Shown: positions 7,328-16,400 of the stretch, piece after piece | Layout: each line of letters begins with the position of its first letter | Numbering within the stretch: position 1 is the stretch's first letter | Assembly: GCA_016177925.1 (NCBI GenBank) | Contig: JACOUH010000138.1 | Location: 1-39,833 of the forward strand | Reading direction: 5' to 3' | Length of the DNA stretch: 39,833 nt | Source of the DNA: Planctomycetota bacterium | Lineage (GTDB): Bacteria; Planctomycetota; Planctomycetia; Gemmatales; Gemmataceae | Notes under the pieces: generated by a model | Database searches by the model: none | Told to the model about the DNA's origin: nothing | What the model saw: the letters and a program-made list of their open reading frames with translations, nothing else | Made by a program: the position numbers and the translations under genes

Positions 7328-9139
7328 ATGAACAGCCGCAGCAACATGATCCTCTTCTGGGCCAGCTTCTTCACCCTGATCGCTGCTGGGATGGGCTTCA
7401 ACATTCGAAGCGACATCCTGAACGACTGGGGGCGGCAGTTCGGCTTCACGCAGACCGAGCTGGGGGAGATCACCGGCATGGGGCTTATGGGGTTCGGGTT
7501 GACTATCATCTTCTTCAGCTTCTTCACCGACCTGGTCGGCTACGGCCGGATCATGGTCATCGCCTTCTTGCTGCACGCGGTGGCCGTGGTCACCACCCTC
7601 GCCGCCCCCTTCGCCTTCCAGACGGCGTCGGGCAAAACGGGGGCCTACTGGTGCCTGTACATCGGACAGTTCTGCTTCTCGCTGGCCAACGGCACCTGCG
7701 AGGCGGTCATCAACCCGCTGACGGCGACCCTGTTCCCTCGCAACCGGACCCACTGGCTGAACATCCTGCACGCCGGCTGGCCGGGCGGGCTCGTGCTGGG
7801 GGCCCTGGTCGGACTGGGGTTCAACCAGGTCCCCGGCGGCATCGGCTGGACGGTGCGCTGGAGCGTCGTCCTAGCCCCGGTGCTGCTGTATGGCTTGCTA
7901 ATGGTCGGCCGGCGCTTCCCGGAGTCGGAGGCCAAGGAGCACGGGGTCCGCTCCCGGGACATGATGGGCGAGCTGGGGGTGCTGGGGGCGCTGGTCGCTA
8001 CGCTCTTCGTCGGCCTCTGGCTGAGCAAGGACGTGGTCCCGGCCCTTCCCGCCATCGAGTTGGGCGGCCGGGAGTTCAAGTTGCCCAGCTGGGGGGGCTG
8101 GCTCGCCGCGCTGGCGCTATGGACCGGGTTCACCCTGGCCACGGCCAGCCGGCCCGCCCCGGGCCGGCCGCTGCTGCTGTCCCTCGGGCACTTCATGCTC
8201 GCCTTCCTGCTCATCCTGCACGGCTTGGTCGGGTACGTCGAGTTGGGCACCGACAACTGGATCATCGACATCACCAAGATCGTCCTGGCCAACGCAGACA
8301 CGGCGCTGCTGGCGTCCATCTGGACCAACGTCCTGATGTTCACGCTGCGCTTCTTCGCCGGGCCGATCGTACACAAGATCTCGCCGGTGGGCCTGCTCTT
8401 CGCCAGTGCGGTCCTGGGCACGGCCGGCCTCTGGCTGCTCGGCCTGCCGGCGACGGACACGACCTGGCTGTGGCTGGGGGCGGTGACGGTCTACGGCCTC
8501 GGCAAGACCTTCTACTGGCCGACGATGCTCGGCGTGATCTCGGAGCGGTTCCCCCGCGGCGGGGCGCTGGCGCTGGGCTTCAGCGGCGGCGTGGGCATGT
8601 TGTGCTCGGGCATCCTGGGCGGGCCGGGCATCGGTTACAAGCAGGACTACGCCGCCACGACCCAGCTGAAGGAGGAGGATCTCGCCGCCTACGAGCGCTA
8701 CAAGTCCGACGAGCCTCGGGAGTTTTTGCCCTTCCTGCCGAAGGTCGCCGGCCTGGACAACACCAAGGTGGGCGACTTGCTCGGCCAGCCGGGCAAGGAC
8801 AACGGTAACGGCGAACTTATCAAGGCTGACCAGGAGGCGCTCAAGAAGTCGGGCCGCAGCCTCAACGACGACGAGAAACTGAAGAAGCGCGTCGAGTGGT
8901 GGAACGACGCCAAGAAGTATGCGGCCGAGGATGAGAAGACCGTCGGTGCCGCCCGCCTGCACGGTGGCAAGATGGCCCTGACGTGGACGGCGGCGGTGCC
9001 GGCGCTGCTGAGCGTCGGCTTCCTGCTGCTGATCCTCTACTTCCGAGCCCGGGGCGGCTACCAGGCGGAGGTCCTGACCGGGCACGCCGCCAGGGATGAG
9101 AAGTTCACCGGCGGCACCGAAGGCCCCGGCGAAGGCTGA
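7328..9139 (+). CDS. MFS transporter with large loop before the last helix
   Basis: This 603-residue polytopic protein has about 12-14 hydrophobic helices in a major-facilitator pattern. The N-terminal half is typical (FWASFFTLIAAGMGFNIRSD, then helices separated by a GYGRIM loop, and LNILHAGWPGGLVLGALVG). A hydrophilic, charged insert of about 120 residues (roughly 440-560: DLAAYERYK...KYAAEDEKTVG) lies between the penultimate and last helices. It makes the protein longer than the usual 400-450 residues. The substrate is not evident; sugar or other small solutes are possible. ATG at 7328 has GGAG about ten bases upstream. A long palindrome immediately follows the stop. Confidence 0.85.
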   Translation: MNSRSNMILFWASFFTLIAAGMGFNIRSDILNDWGRQFGFTQTELGEITGMGLMGFGLTIIFFSFFTDLVGYGRIMVIAFLLHAVAVVTTLAAPFAFQTASGKTGAYWCLYIGQFCFSLANGTCEAVINPLTATLFPRNRTHWLNILHAGWPGGLVLGALVGLGFNQVPGGIGWTVRWSVVLAPVLLYGLLMVGRRFPESEAKEHGVRSRDMMGELGVLGALVATLFVGLWLSKDVVPALPAIELGGREFKLPSWGGWLAALALWTGFTLATASRPAPGRPLLLSLGHFMLAFLLILHGLVGYVELGTDNWIIDITKIVLANADTALLASIWTNVLMFTLRFFAGPIVHKISPVGLLFASAVLGTAGLWLLGLPATDTTWLWLGAVTVYGLGKTFYWPTMLGVISERFPRGGALALGFSGGVGMLCSGILGGPGIGYKQDYAATTQLKEEDLAAYERYKSDEPREFLPFLPKVAGLDNTKVGDLLGQPGKDNGNGELIKADQEALKKSGRSLNDDEKLKKRVEWWNDAKKYAAEDEKTVGAARLHGGKMALTWTAAVPALLSVGFLLLILYFRARGGYQAEVLTGHAARDEKFTGGTEGPGEG

Positions 9140-9141
9140 GC

Positions 9142-9201
9142 CCCGTGGGGCAGGCATCTTGCCTGCCGGCTGCTTGGCAGGCAAGATGCCTGCCCCACGG
9201 G
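9142..9201. repeat. Long palindrome, dual-hairpin type (GTGGGGCAGG family)
   Basis: Perfect 26-bp arms (9142-9167 and 9176-9201) enclose an 8-nt loop. Each arm contains its own hairpin, GGCAGGCA-TCT-TGCCTGCC. It lies 3 bp after the MFS stop and could end transcription, although there is no U-tract. It shares the GTGGGGCAGG/CCTGCCCCAC ends with the element at 19936-19995. Confidence 0.85.
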
Positions 9202-9253
9202 CCGCGGCGGTTGCTACAATCCGCTGGGTGGGACCGCCGCGGCGCGAGGCAAC

Positions 9254-10036
9254 ATGAGCGGAGCACGCACGTTCACCTTTCTGGGGACCGGCACCTCAAC
9301 CGGCGTGCCGATGGTCTGCTGTTCCTGCGAGGTCTGCCGATCGACCGATCCGCGCAACCATCGCTTGCGCTGTGCCGTCCTGGTCCGCACGCCAGAGGGC
9401 AACATCCTCATTGACACGCCGCCGGAGCTTCGGCTACAACTCCTCCGCGAGCGCGTCGACCGCCTCGGCGCGGTGCTGTTCACCCACTATCATGCCGACC
9501 ACCTGTTCGGCCTCGACGATCTGCGGCCGTTCGCTCACTTCACGGGGCAGCCGGTGCCGCTGTACTGCACCGACGAGGTCGAGGCACGTATCCGTCAGAC
9601 GTTTGCCTACGCCTTCGACGCCGAGCGCGAGAAGGTCGCCGCCAACTACCTGCCGAAGCTGGTGTTCCACCGCATTACCCAAGACCCGTTCGCAGTGCTC
9701 GGGGAGACGATCACGCCGATCCCGCTCGTCCACGCCGCCTTCGATGTCTTCGGCTTCCGTTTCGGCAATGTCGCCTACTGCACCGACGTCAGCGGTGTCC
9801 CCGACGAGAGTTGGGCGCGGCTGGAGGGCCTGGAGGTGCTCGTCCTCGACGCCCTGCGTCACAAGCCGCACCCCGCCCACCTGAGTGTCCGCCAGGCGCT
9901 GGAGGTGATCGAGCGGGTGAAGCCGCAGCGAGCGTACCTGACGCATATGAGCCACGACCTTGACTACGAGGCGCTGCGCCGCGAACTGCCACCCCACGTT
10001 GCGCCGGCCCACGACGGCCTGTCGTTCGAGTTCTGA
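9254..10036 (+). CDS. MBL-fold metallohydrolase, PhnP-like
   Basis: This 260-residue metallo-beta-lactamase-fold protein starts with TFTFLGTGTSTGVPM, the typical first strand of the PhnP/RNase Z-like branch. The metal-binding motif THYHADH gives His78, His80, Asp82 and His83. A later YCTDVSG supplies a metal Asp, and LTHMSHD near the C-terminus supplies the last His. A Cys cluster at 22-28 (CCSCEVC) matches the structural zinc site of PhnP-type enzymes. PhnP is a phosphoribosyl cyclic phosphodiesterase, but no phn genes are nearby, so the substrate is open. The start ATG is 52 bp beyond the preceding palindrome. It is probably in one transcript with manC, with a long hairpin between them. Confidence 0.88.
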   Translation: MSGARTFTFLGTGTSTGVPMVCCSCEVCRSTDPRNHRLRCAVLVRTPEGNILIDTPPELRLQLLRERVDRLGAVLFTHYHADHLFGLDDLRPFAHFTGQPVPLYCTDEVEARIRQTFAYAFDAEREKVAANYLPKLVFHRITQDPFAVLGETITPIPLVHAAFDVFGFRFGNVAYCTDVSGVPDESWARLEGLEVLVLDALRHKPHPAHLSVRQALEVIERVKPQRAYLTHMSHDLDYEALRRELPPHVAPAHDGLSFEF

Positions 10037-10043
10037 CGACCCA

Positions 10044-10115
10044 CCCGGCGAGCGGGGGGTGTCAACCCCCCGGTAAGTCGAAGTACCGGGGGGTTGACAC
10101 CCCCCGCTCGCCGGG
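10044..10115. repeat. 32-bp-arm palindrome just upstream of manC
   Basis: Perfect 32-bp arms (10044-10075 and 10084-10115) enclose the 8-nt loop AGTCGAAG. Within each arm a GGGGGG/CCCCCC pair can also fold locally. It fills the gap between the MBL gene stop (10036) and manC, and its right arm ends immediately before the manC ribosome binding site (GAGAAGGAGG). It could attenuate or uncouple downstream expression. Confidence 0.85.
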
Positions 10116-10128
10116 AGAAGGAGGACGT

Positions 10129-11205
10129 ATGCTCCACGCGATGATTATGGCCGGCGGCGGCGGGACGCGTTTCTGGCCGCGCAGCCGGCAGCGGCGGCCC
10201 AAGCAGTTCCTCACCCTGGCGGGCGAGCGCTCCCTGCTCCAGCAGGCGTACGACCGCCTCGAGGGCTTGGCGCCCGGCCGGACCTGGGTCATCACCAGCG
10301 AAGCCCACGTTACCGAGACGGCGAACCAGCTTCCCGAGTTGCCGGTCGATCACATTGTCGGCGAGCCGTGCGGCCGCGACACCGCTCCGTGCATTGGCCT
10401 CGGCGCGGCCCTGATCGCTCGGGATGATCCCGACGCCGTCATGATGGTCACGCCCGCTGACCACGTCATCGAGCCGATGCGCGAATTCGCGCGCGCCGCC
10501 CAGGTCGCCGAGCAGATGGCCGACGAACACCCACAGTCGCTGATCACCTTCGGCATCCCACCGGCGTATCCGTCGACCGGCTACGGCTACATCCACCGCG
10601 GCGAGCAGGTCGCCCAGCGCCAGGGCGTTGGCGTCTACCGGGTACGGCAGTTCCGTGAGAAGCCGAAGGAGCCGGAGGCGCGTGGCTACGTCAACACGGG
10701 CGAATACTTCTGGAACAGCGGGATCTTCGTCTGGAGGGCGGCAACGGTCTTAAAGGCGCTTGAGGAGCACAAGCCACAGCTGCATGCGGCCGTCTGCAGC
10801 ATCGCCGATGCCTGGTCAACGCCATACCGCGACGAGGTGCTCCGCCGCGAGTACCCTGCGTTGGAGAAGATCAGCATCGACTACGCGGTGATGGAGAAGG
10901 CGGCCGAGCGCCTGGTCGTGCAGGCCCCGTACCGCTGGGACGATGTCGGCAGCTGGCTCGCCCTGGAGCGCATGCACCCGCAGGACGCCGACGGCAACAC
11001 CGTCCTGGCGGCGTACGCCGGGTTGAAGACGAAGGACTGCGTCATCGTCGCCGAGCCAGGCAAGTTAGTAACGACGATCGGGGTCGAGAATCTCCTGATT
11101 GTGCAGGACGGCGACGCCATCCTCGTCGCCGACCGCCGCGACGAGGGGACCGTGAAGCAGTTGGTCGACCTGCTCAAGCAGAAGGGGCTGGAGAAGTATC
11201 TATGA
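10129..11205 (+). CDS. manC: Mannose-1-phosphate guanylyltransferase
   Basis: This 358-residue protein makes GDP-mannose from mannose-1-phosphate and GTP in the cytoplasm, for glycan or exopolysaccharide synthesis. The N-terminal nucleotidyltransferase signature is intact (MAGGGGTRFWPRSRQRRPKQF at about residues 7-27). The conserved GRDTAPCIGLGAA, VTPADHVI, FREKP, NSGIFVW and DVGSW motifs follow. There is no C-terminal isomerase domain, so this is the short monofunctional form. ATG at 10129 follows a strong GAGAAGGAGG site. The stop overlaps the ruvX start by 4 nt (ATGA), so the two are translationally coupled. An NDP-hexose transferase with another sugar specificity is a less likely alternative. 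Confidence 0.93.
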   Translation: MLHAMIMAGGGGTRFWPRSRQRRPKQFLTLAGERSLLQQAYDRLEGLAPGRTWVITSEAHVTETANQLPELPVDHIVGEPCGRDTAPCIGLGAALIARDDPDAVMMVTPADHVIEPMREFARAAQVAEQMADEHPQSLITFGIPPAYPSTGYGYIHRGEQVAQRQGVGVYRVRQFREKPKEPEARGYVNTGEYFWNSGIFVWRAATVLKALEEHKPQLHAAVCSIADAWSTPYRDEVLRREYPALEKISIDYAVMEKAAERLVVQAPYRWDDVGSWLALERMHPQDADGNTVLAAYAGLKTKDCVIVAEPGKLVTTIGVENLLIVQDGDAILVADRRDEGTVKQLVDLLKQKGLEKYL

Positions 11206-11669
11206 GCGCGGGCCGGTTGCTCGGTGTCGATTACGGCAGCAAACGCATCGGCTTGTCCGTCAGCGACCCCGATCGCAAGTTCGCCTTTCCCCTGACTACC
11301 TACGAACGCCGCTCCCGTGAGCAGGACGCGGCTTACTTCCGTGGTTTCGTCACCGAGGAGGCCATAGGACAGATCGTGCTCGGCCTGCCGGTGCATCTCG
11401 ACGGCCACGAGGGAAAGAAGGCTGCGGAGGCGCGGACTTTTGGCGCCTGGCTGGCAGACACCACCGGTCTGCCCGTCATCTACTTCGACGAGCGCTTCAC
11501 GACGGTCGAGGCGGAGTCGGCATTGTGGGAGGCCGGCCTGTCGCACCAGAAGCGCAAGGACCGCCGCGACCGCGTCGCCGCCCAAATCCTGCTGCAAACG
11601 TACCTCGAGGCCGGTTGCCCGGAAAACCCCGAGGCCGGTCCGCTCGAGGAACCCGACAAGAATCAGTGA
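11202..11669 (+). CDS. ruvX: RuvX/YqgF-family putative Holliday junction resolvase
   Basis: This 155-residue RNase H-fold protein carries the family hallmarks: LLGVDYGSKRIGLSVSD at the N-terminus (first catalytic Asp), IVLGLPVHLDG in the middle, VIYFDERFTTVEAE with the acidic pair, and DRVAAQILLQTYL near the end. Family members process 16S rRNA ends (YqgF) and/or act on Holliday junctions. The length is slightly above the usual 130-145 because of an acidic, Pro-rich tail (about 138-155). The start overlaps the manC stop by four bases. The pairing with manC is probably positional only. Confidence 0.93.
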   Translation: MSAGRLLGVDYGSKRIGLSVSDPDRKFAFPLTTYERRSREQDAAYFRGFVTEEAIGQIVLGLPVHLDGHEGKKAAEARTFGAWLADTTGLPVIYFDERFTTVEAESALWEAGLSHQKRKDRRDRVAAQILLQTYLEAGCPENPEAGPLEEPDKNQ

Positions 11670-11717
11670 GGTCGGCATCTCCTTTGCACTTTGTATCTGA
11701 CAGTTAGACGCTTGTAC

Positions 11718-11736
11718 CGCCCCGCAATGCGGGGCG
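11718..11736. repeat. Small GC hairpin
   Basis: A perfect 8-bp stem (CGCCCCGC / GCGGGGCG) with an AAT loop lies between ruvX and the small coiled-coil gene. It may be a terminator for the manC-ruvX transcript or a 5' leader structure. Confidence 0.5.
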
Positions 11737-11759
11737 TTGACACTTGCAAGGAGATCGCC

Positions 11760-11945
11760 ATGACCGATCACGATGCCGAACTGGAGGAGATTCTGCACCA
11801 CGCCGAGGAGGTCGAGAAGGAGGCCGACGAAGTCATGAAGCATGTGAAGCGCGCGCAAGACCGACTGAGAGAGGCCCAGGATCGCACGATCGAGAGGTTG
11901 TTCGGCGACCAGGGTCACATTCCGGACAAAGTGTCCCCGGCATAA
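11760..11945 (+). CDS. Small acidic coiled-coil protein
   Basis: This 61-residue protein (MTDHDAELEEILHHAEEVEK...) is highly charged and shows heptad-like spacing of hydrophobic residues through residues 5-45. That suggests one long helix or coiled coil. The start ATG at 11760 has AAGGAG with good spacing (AAGGAGATCGCC). It is too small for a domain assignment, and I recognise no family. A cytoplasmic oligomerising peptide is the simplest reading. It follows ruvX at 90 bp, separated by a small hairpin. Confidence 0.65.
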   Translation: MTDHDAELEEILHHAEEVEKEADEVMKHVKRAQDRLREAQDRTIERLFGDQGHIPDKVSPA

Positions 11946-12091
11946 AACGTATTCTACCCCGCCCGCTCCTCCGGTGTAGGTCCGGCTAACCCCGCCGGCG
12001 CGAGGGGGAAGCCAAACAGGGCGAGCCAACGCATCAAACATGCCATGTGAAACTTAGTGCCATTGGGCTAAGCCGGACCGACGGAGGCGAC

Positions 12092-12982
12092 GTGGACAAT
12101 CGCATTCTCGACGTTCAGCTGGAGGACCATTCCCTCGACCCGGTCAGTGCCGAGGTCCGAATCCTCGTCAGGGCCGAACAGCTCACCCCGACCACCGAGG
12201 TGCGCGGGCGGCTGGTCGGACCGAGTTGTCCCTTCGCCAGCACCGTCGAGGTCGCGTACCCGCTCCGCCCGCTGCGACGCTCCGAGCTGTCCGTGCCGGG
12301 GACGGTCGCCCTGCGCGTGGTCATCCCCGAGGCGAGCCTGTGGGACACGCAGTCGCCCCACCTGTACGTCGGTCCCGTGGAGCTGTGGCAGGACGGGCGG
12401 CGCTGCGACCGGGTCGAACTGCGTCATGGCTTGCGACGGCTCAGCCTTGGCCCGCAGGGACTGCGTCTCAACGGCCGGCCTCTCACACTTCGGGGACGTT
12501 CCGATGAGGCACGTTCCCAGGAGCAGGCACTTGTGCTTCACGACGAGCGTTGCAACGCCCTCCTCGTTCAGCTTTTTCCCGATGACGCAACGACCTGGGA
12601 CGTCGCGGATCGCTTCGGTTTTCTCGTGATCGGCCGTCTTCCGCTGCCCAACGAGGAAACGGTCCGTCGTTTGCAGTCGCTCAGCTGTCGCCCAAGCTGT
12701 TTCGGGTGGATCGTCGGTTCCGAGTGGTTGGCAGGCGAATGGCTCAGCCGACTCGCACAGGTCAAAGGGAGCGGGCCGTTCGTCGGGGTCGAAGGAGAGC
12801 CGGATGCCACGAAGGACTTGCCGAACGTACAGTTCGTGGTCGGCCGGCGCGATCAACTTCCTGCGCTTCTCCGGGGTGGCCGGCCGGTGCTCCTCATCGA
12901 GGAGCCCGGCGAACGGTCGAACCTCCCGAACAATGCGCCGCCCCTTCTCGGGCACGTCGAGTCGGGAACGCCCTCCTCGTGA
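12092..12982 (+). CDS. Glycoside hydrolase family 2-like protein, probably non-catalytic
   Basis: This protein of about 296 residues resembles parts of GH2 enzymes. A beta-rich region ends with SLWDTQSPHLYVGPVELWQD (about residues 82-100), close to the GH2 immunoglobulin-like strand. GLRRLSLGPQGLRLNGRPLTLRG follows, the bridge into the GH2 barrel, then a shortened barrel-like part (CNALLVQLFPDD, VADRFGFLVIG, RPSCFGWIVGSEW). The catalytic-site HYP motif is replaced by LFP and the usual GNE by GSE, and the barrel stops far too early. Catalysis is therefore unlikely. I prefer GTG at 12092 (GGAGG four bases upstream); GTG at 12047 is in frame but lacks a ribosome binding site. There is no signal peptide. 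Family assignment is by motif reading only. Confidence 0.65.
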   Translation: MDNRILDVQLEDHSLDPVSAEVRILVRAEQLTPTTEVRGRLVGPSCPFASTVEVAYPLRPLRRSELSVPGTVALRVVIPEASLWDTQSPHLYVGPVELWQDGRRCDRVELRHGLRRLSLGPQGLRLNGRPLTLRGRSDEARSQEQALVLHDERCNALLVQLFPDDATTWDVADRFGFLVIGRLPLPNEETVRRLQSLSCRPSCFGWIVGSEWLAGEWLSRLAQVKGSGPFVGVEGEPDATKDLPNVQFVVGRRDQLPALLRGGRPVLLIEEPGERSNLPNNAPPLLGHVESGTPSS

Positions 12983-13154
12983 AGGCTCAGGCGGCCTCCT
13001 CGTTGGTCCCGAGGGACTCGCTCGTCTCCTCTGAATGAATCGGTCGATTCGGGCGCCCTCTCCCTGTGAACGTGCGCCCACGCATCGGTTCAGGAATTCA
13101 TTTGCGTCGATGGATGGGTTCGGGTAACATGCCGCCGAGGGGTAGTCTCGGGAA

Positions 13155-13184
13155 TTGACAGGAGGAACGATTCCAAGGTATACT
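13155..13184 (+). promoter_or_regulatory. Sigma-70-like promoter for the receptor kinase
   Basis: TTGACA (13155-13160) matches the -35 consensus exactly. TATACT (13179-13184) is a near-consensus -10, and the spacer is 18 bp. Transcription would start near 13191, giving an untranslated leader of about 260 nt. The assignment is by consensus only. Confidence 0.6.
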
Positions 13185-13366
13185 CCAGTAAGTAAGTGAG
13201 TCCCCGATCCCGGTTCCCTTCCTTGGTCACCTCTTTCCAGAGGGAGGCGGAACCCGACCATCAACGGTGGCTGTTTACCCCCTTCGTGTCATGGGGAGCG
13301 ACTGCCATTGATGACCACCCTGTGCGCCCAGGCCGGTTCGCATCGCCCAGGTCAGGCAGAAACAGG

Positions 13367-13438
13367 AAAGGATGAAGGATGAAGGATGAACAGGCTTGGG
13401 TATCCGATTCATCCTTCATCCTTCCACCTTCATCCTTT
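13367..13438. repeat. GGATGAA tandem repeat with inverted partner in kinase leader
   Basis: Three GGATGAA units (13370-13390) are followed by inverted units (ATCCTTCATCCTTCC... at 13408-13438). The imperfect stem ends a few bases before the G-rich ribosome binding site, where it could mask translation initiation. The unit contains GGATGAAG, which is also the loop of the palindromes at 19936 and 34486. Confidence 0.65.
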
Positions 13439-13454
13439 CGGAGGGGGGGGTGCC

Positions 13455-16400
13455 ATGTCGGATTCGAGCAAGATCCCGAAGCCTGCGCCTGCGGACACGC
13501 CGGGCGAAGGTGTGCCGGACCGAACAGAAGCGACTGCGCCCGAGCCGGGGCTGGCGTGGGACGCCGAAAACCTCGACTTCGACCCGGCTCTTGTGGATAA
13601 CACGCCCACCGAACAACACGTCCCGGCCGCCCAGCCCGCGCCTGCCTCGGGCGACTCTCAGAAAGCCAAGATCAAAAAGCAGGACGAGTCGCCGACCGTC
13701 ATCTCGAAACTCCCTCCGCGCGCTGCGGGGAACGGCGACGGGTTGAACGGCTCGCTGCGCGGCCGGCGGCTGGCACACTTCGAGCTCATCGCCCCGATCG
13801 GCGTCGGGGGCATGGCGGCCGTTATCAAGGGCCGCGACCTGCTGCTCGACCGGACGGTGGCGCTGAAGATCCTGCCGCCCGAGATGGCCGCCGACCCCGA
13901 GAACGTGCTGCGCTTCCAGCAGGAGGCGCGGGCGGCCGCCAAGCTCGATCACGAGAACATCGCCCGCGTCTTCTTCTGCGGCGAGGACCAGCGCCTCCAC
14001 TTCATCGCCTTCGAGTTCGTCCAGGGCGAGAACCTGCGCACCATCCTCGAGCGGCGCGGCCGCTTGCCGGTCCCCGAGGCACTCAACTACATCCTCCAGG
14101 TGGCGACCGGCCTGGCACACGCCGCCAGCCGCAACGTCGTGCATCGCGACATCAAGCCGTCCAACATCATCATCACGCCGGGCGGCCGGGCCAAGCTCGT
14201 CGACATGGGGCTGGCGCGCAGCCTCGTGCCGCAGGAGGACAAGGGCTTGACGCAGTCGGGCGTCACGCTCGGCACCTTCGACTACATCTCGCCCGAGCAG
14301 GCCCTCGAGCCGCACGACGCCGACGCCCGCAGCGACATCTACTCGCTCGGATGCACGTTCTATCACATGCTGACCGGGCAGCCGCCTGTGCCCGAGGGGA
14401 CCGCGGCGAAGAAGCTGCATTGCCATCAGAATGAGGCGCCCGTCGACCCGCGCCAGTTGAACCCCGACATTCCCGACGACGTGGCCGCCATCCTGGCCCG
14501 CATGATGGCCAAGAACCCGCGCGACCGCTACCAGCGCCCCGAACACCTGGTCCAGCACTTGCTCGGGCAATTTCAGGTCCTTGATCGCCGCGTGCAGAAC
14601 GGCCGGGGTAAGTCCCCCGATGAGATCTGTAATCTACCCTTATTCGTCGATGCGCCCTTGCCGGCGCCGCCGGCCCGGCCGCTGCTGTTGGCTGCCTTTG
14701 CCGTCGCCGCTGTGGTGGCGCTGGTGTTCGCCCTACAGTCGGCTCCGACCGAGCGTCCGAACCGGCCTCTGGCCAGGTCCCGGCCTAGCCCTGGCTCCGG
14801 TCAGAGGGCCGAGGGGGGGCCGCAGACCCCGGCGCAGCCGGACACGCCGGGCTCGCAGAACAACGAGACCGTGAAGCCGGAGCCGATCGACCGGGCGCCG
14901 CCCCCGAAACCCTTCGTCTTCGGTAGCGACACCACGGTGGAAGAGCTGAGACAATTCCTCAAGGAGCCGCATGATGGGCCCGTCGAGATTGTCTTGAAGA
15001 AGAATCTGGTGCTGTCGGAGGAGACGCAGGGGGGGATCGTCTTCAGCTCCTCGTTGCGCGAGGTCGTCGTCCGGGGCGACGCCTCGCCGCGGGACGGCAG
15101 TGAGGCCGGGGCCTGGCCAACGGTCTGGTTCGTGTACAAAGGCGGGGCGATCTCGCCGCCCTCCCGCGAGACGAACTGGGCGGCACTGGATTTCGTGAAC
15201 GTCCCGCGGGTCAAGCTCTCGGGGCTTCGCGTCGTCATCGACGCTCGCAAAGGCGCGCCCGTTCCTCTGACGGGCGCGCGACTGCGAGGCGGCAAGGATC
15301 ACACGGTCGAGGACTGCCAGTTCGTTCAGCTTTCCCCGCGCTACGACGATAAGAAACCTCTCTCATCGCTTCTCATGGAGGCAGCCCTCGCCGAGATCCG
15401 AGGTCAGCAAAGGGCTCGCCTGGTCGTGCGGGAGTGTGCATTCGTGGGCGATGAAGGAGTCGACGAGGATCGGGAGCCCCAGCAAGGGCCTGCCCCCTCC
15501 CTGCGGCTGCGCAAGATCGGACGTGGCGGGCAGGACGCCTTGACGCGCAAGGGGCCGGGCATTCTGAATGTGGAGCAATGCGTCTTCGGCCCGCACCTGA
15601 ACTGCCTCCGCCTGGAAGGGAATAGCGAACCCGACGATGAGGACGTCACGGTCAAGCACTGCTCCGCCCTGCTGAGCGGGCCCTCGACCGTCTTTGACGT
15701 CGCCACGAACGTCCGGCTCGACGTCCGCGATAGCCTGTTCGCGGCGGTTGGCGACCGTGTTGTGCCCATCGGTTTCACGGAACAAGGGACGGAGGAAGGA
15801 CTAAAAGCCGAGGAGCGCAAGCCGAGCGCCGACGGGCGAGTCCTGATCCGCCAGCACAACGGGGCCCAGCCACCCCGGTATTATGGGACCGACAACCGCT
15901 ACCACAACCTTGACAGGTTCTGGGTTTCCCCGCAGCGCGCGGCCACCAGCGTGACGGACTTCCGGGATCGTCTCAAGGAGGCCAAAGGCAATGACAACTC
16001 CCTCGTACTGGAGTCGACTCCCTGGAGCGAGACCGACCCGCTCGCCCTGCTGGTTCGCCTGGATTGGGCCGGCGCTTTCAGCGTCCGGCCGCAAGCAACC
16101 GAGTTGCGCCAGCCCGGCGGCCATCTGATTGGCGCCGAGAGCTGCGCCCGTGTCAATTACCTCAAACGACTCCCCGAACTGCCCGAGGCCGCTCGCGGCG
16201 AGAAGATCGTCGACCCGCACACGCGCGGGTCCGAGAGTGGTGTCTTCCGCACGCTCCCTCTGGCCCTCGACGAAGCGAAGGACGGGGACGTCATCCTGAT
16301 CCGCTGCAACGGAGAGTTGTCCGTCGAGCCCGCCACCCTGGACAAGAACGTGATTATCCGCCCGGCCAGGGACTGCAACCCTGTTCTCGTGCTGAACACG

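Larger units (their letters stand above)
12983..13454. other. 472-bp gap: promoter and leader of the receptor kinase gene
   Basis: No gene is supported here; a minus-strand reading frame crossing it has no family features. It holds a good sigma-70-type promoter at 13155-13184 and, just before the kinase ribosome binding site, a GGATGAA tandem repeat with its inverted partner (about 13367-13438). Confidence 0.6.

Noticed and set aside
12068-13264. Minus-strand frame of 398 codons
   Set aside because: It overlaps the GH2-like gene and the kinase promoter region, has no family motif, and has the composition of an antisense high-GC frame.
14202-14210. DMG instead of DFG in the receptor kinase as a sign of inactivity
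   Set aside because: The metal-binding Asp is present, and the Phe position tolerates other hydrophobic residues. HRD, Lys and Glu are intact.
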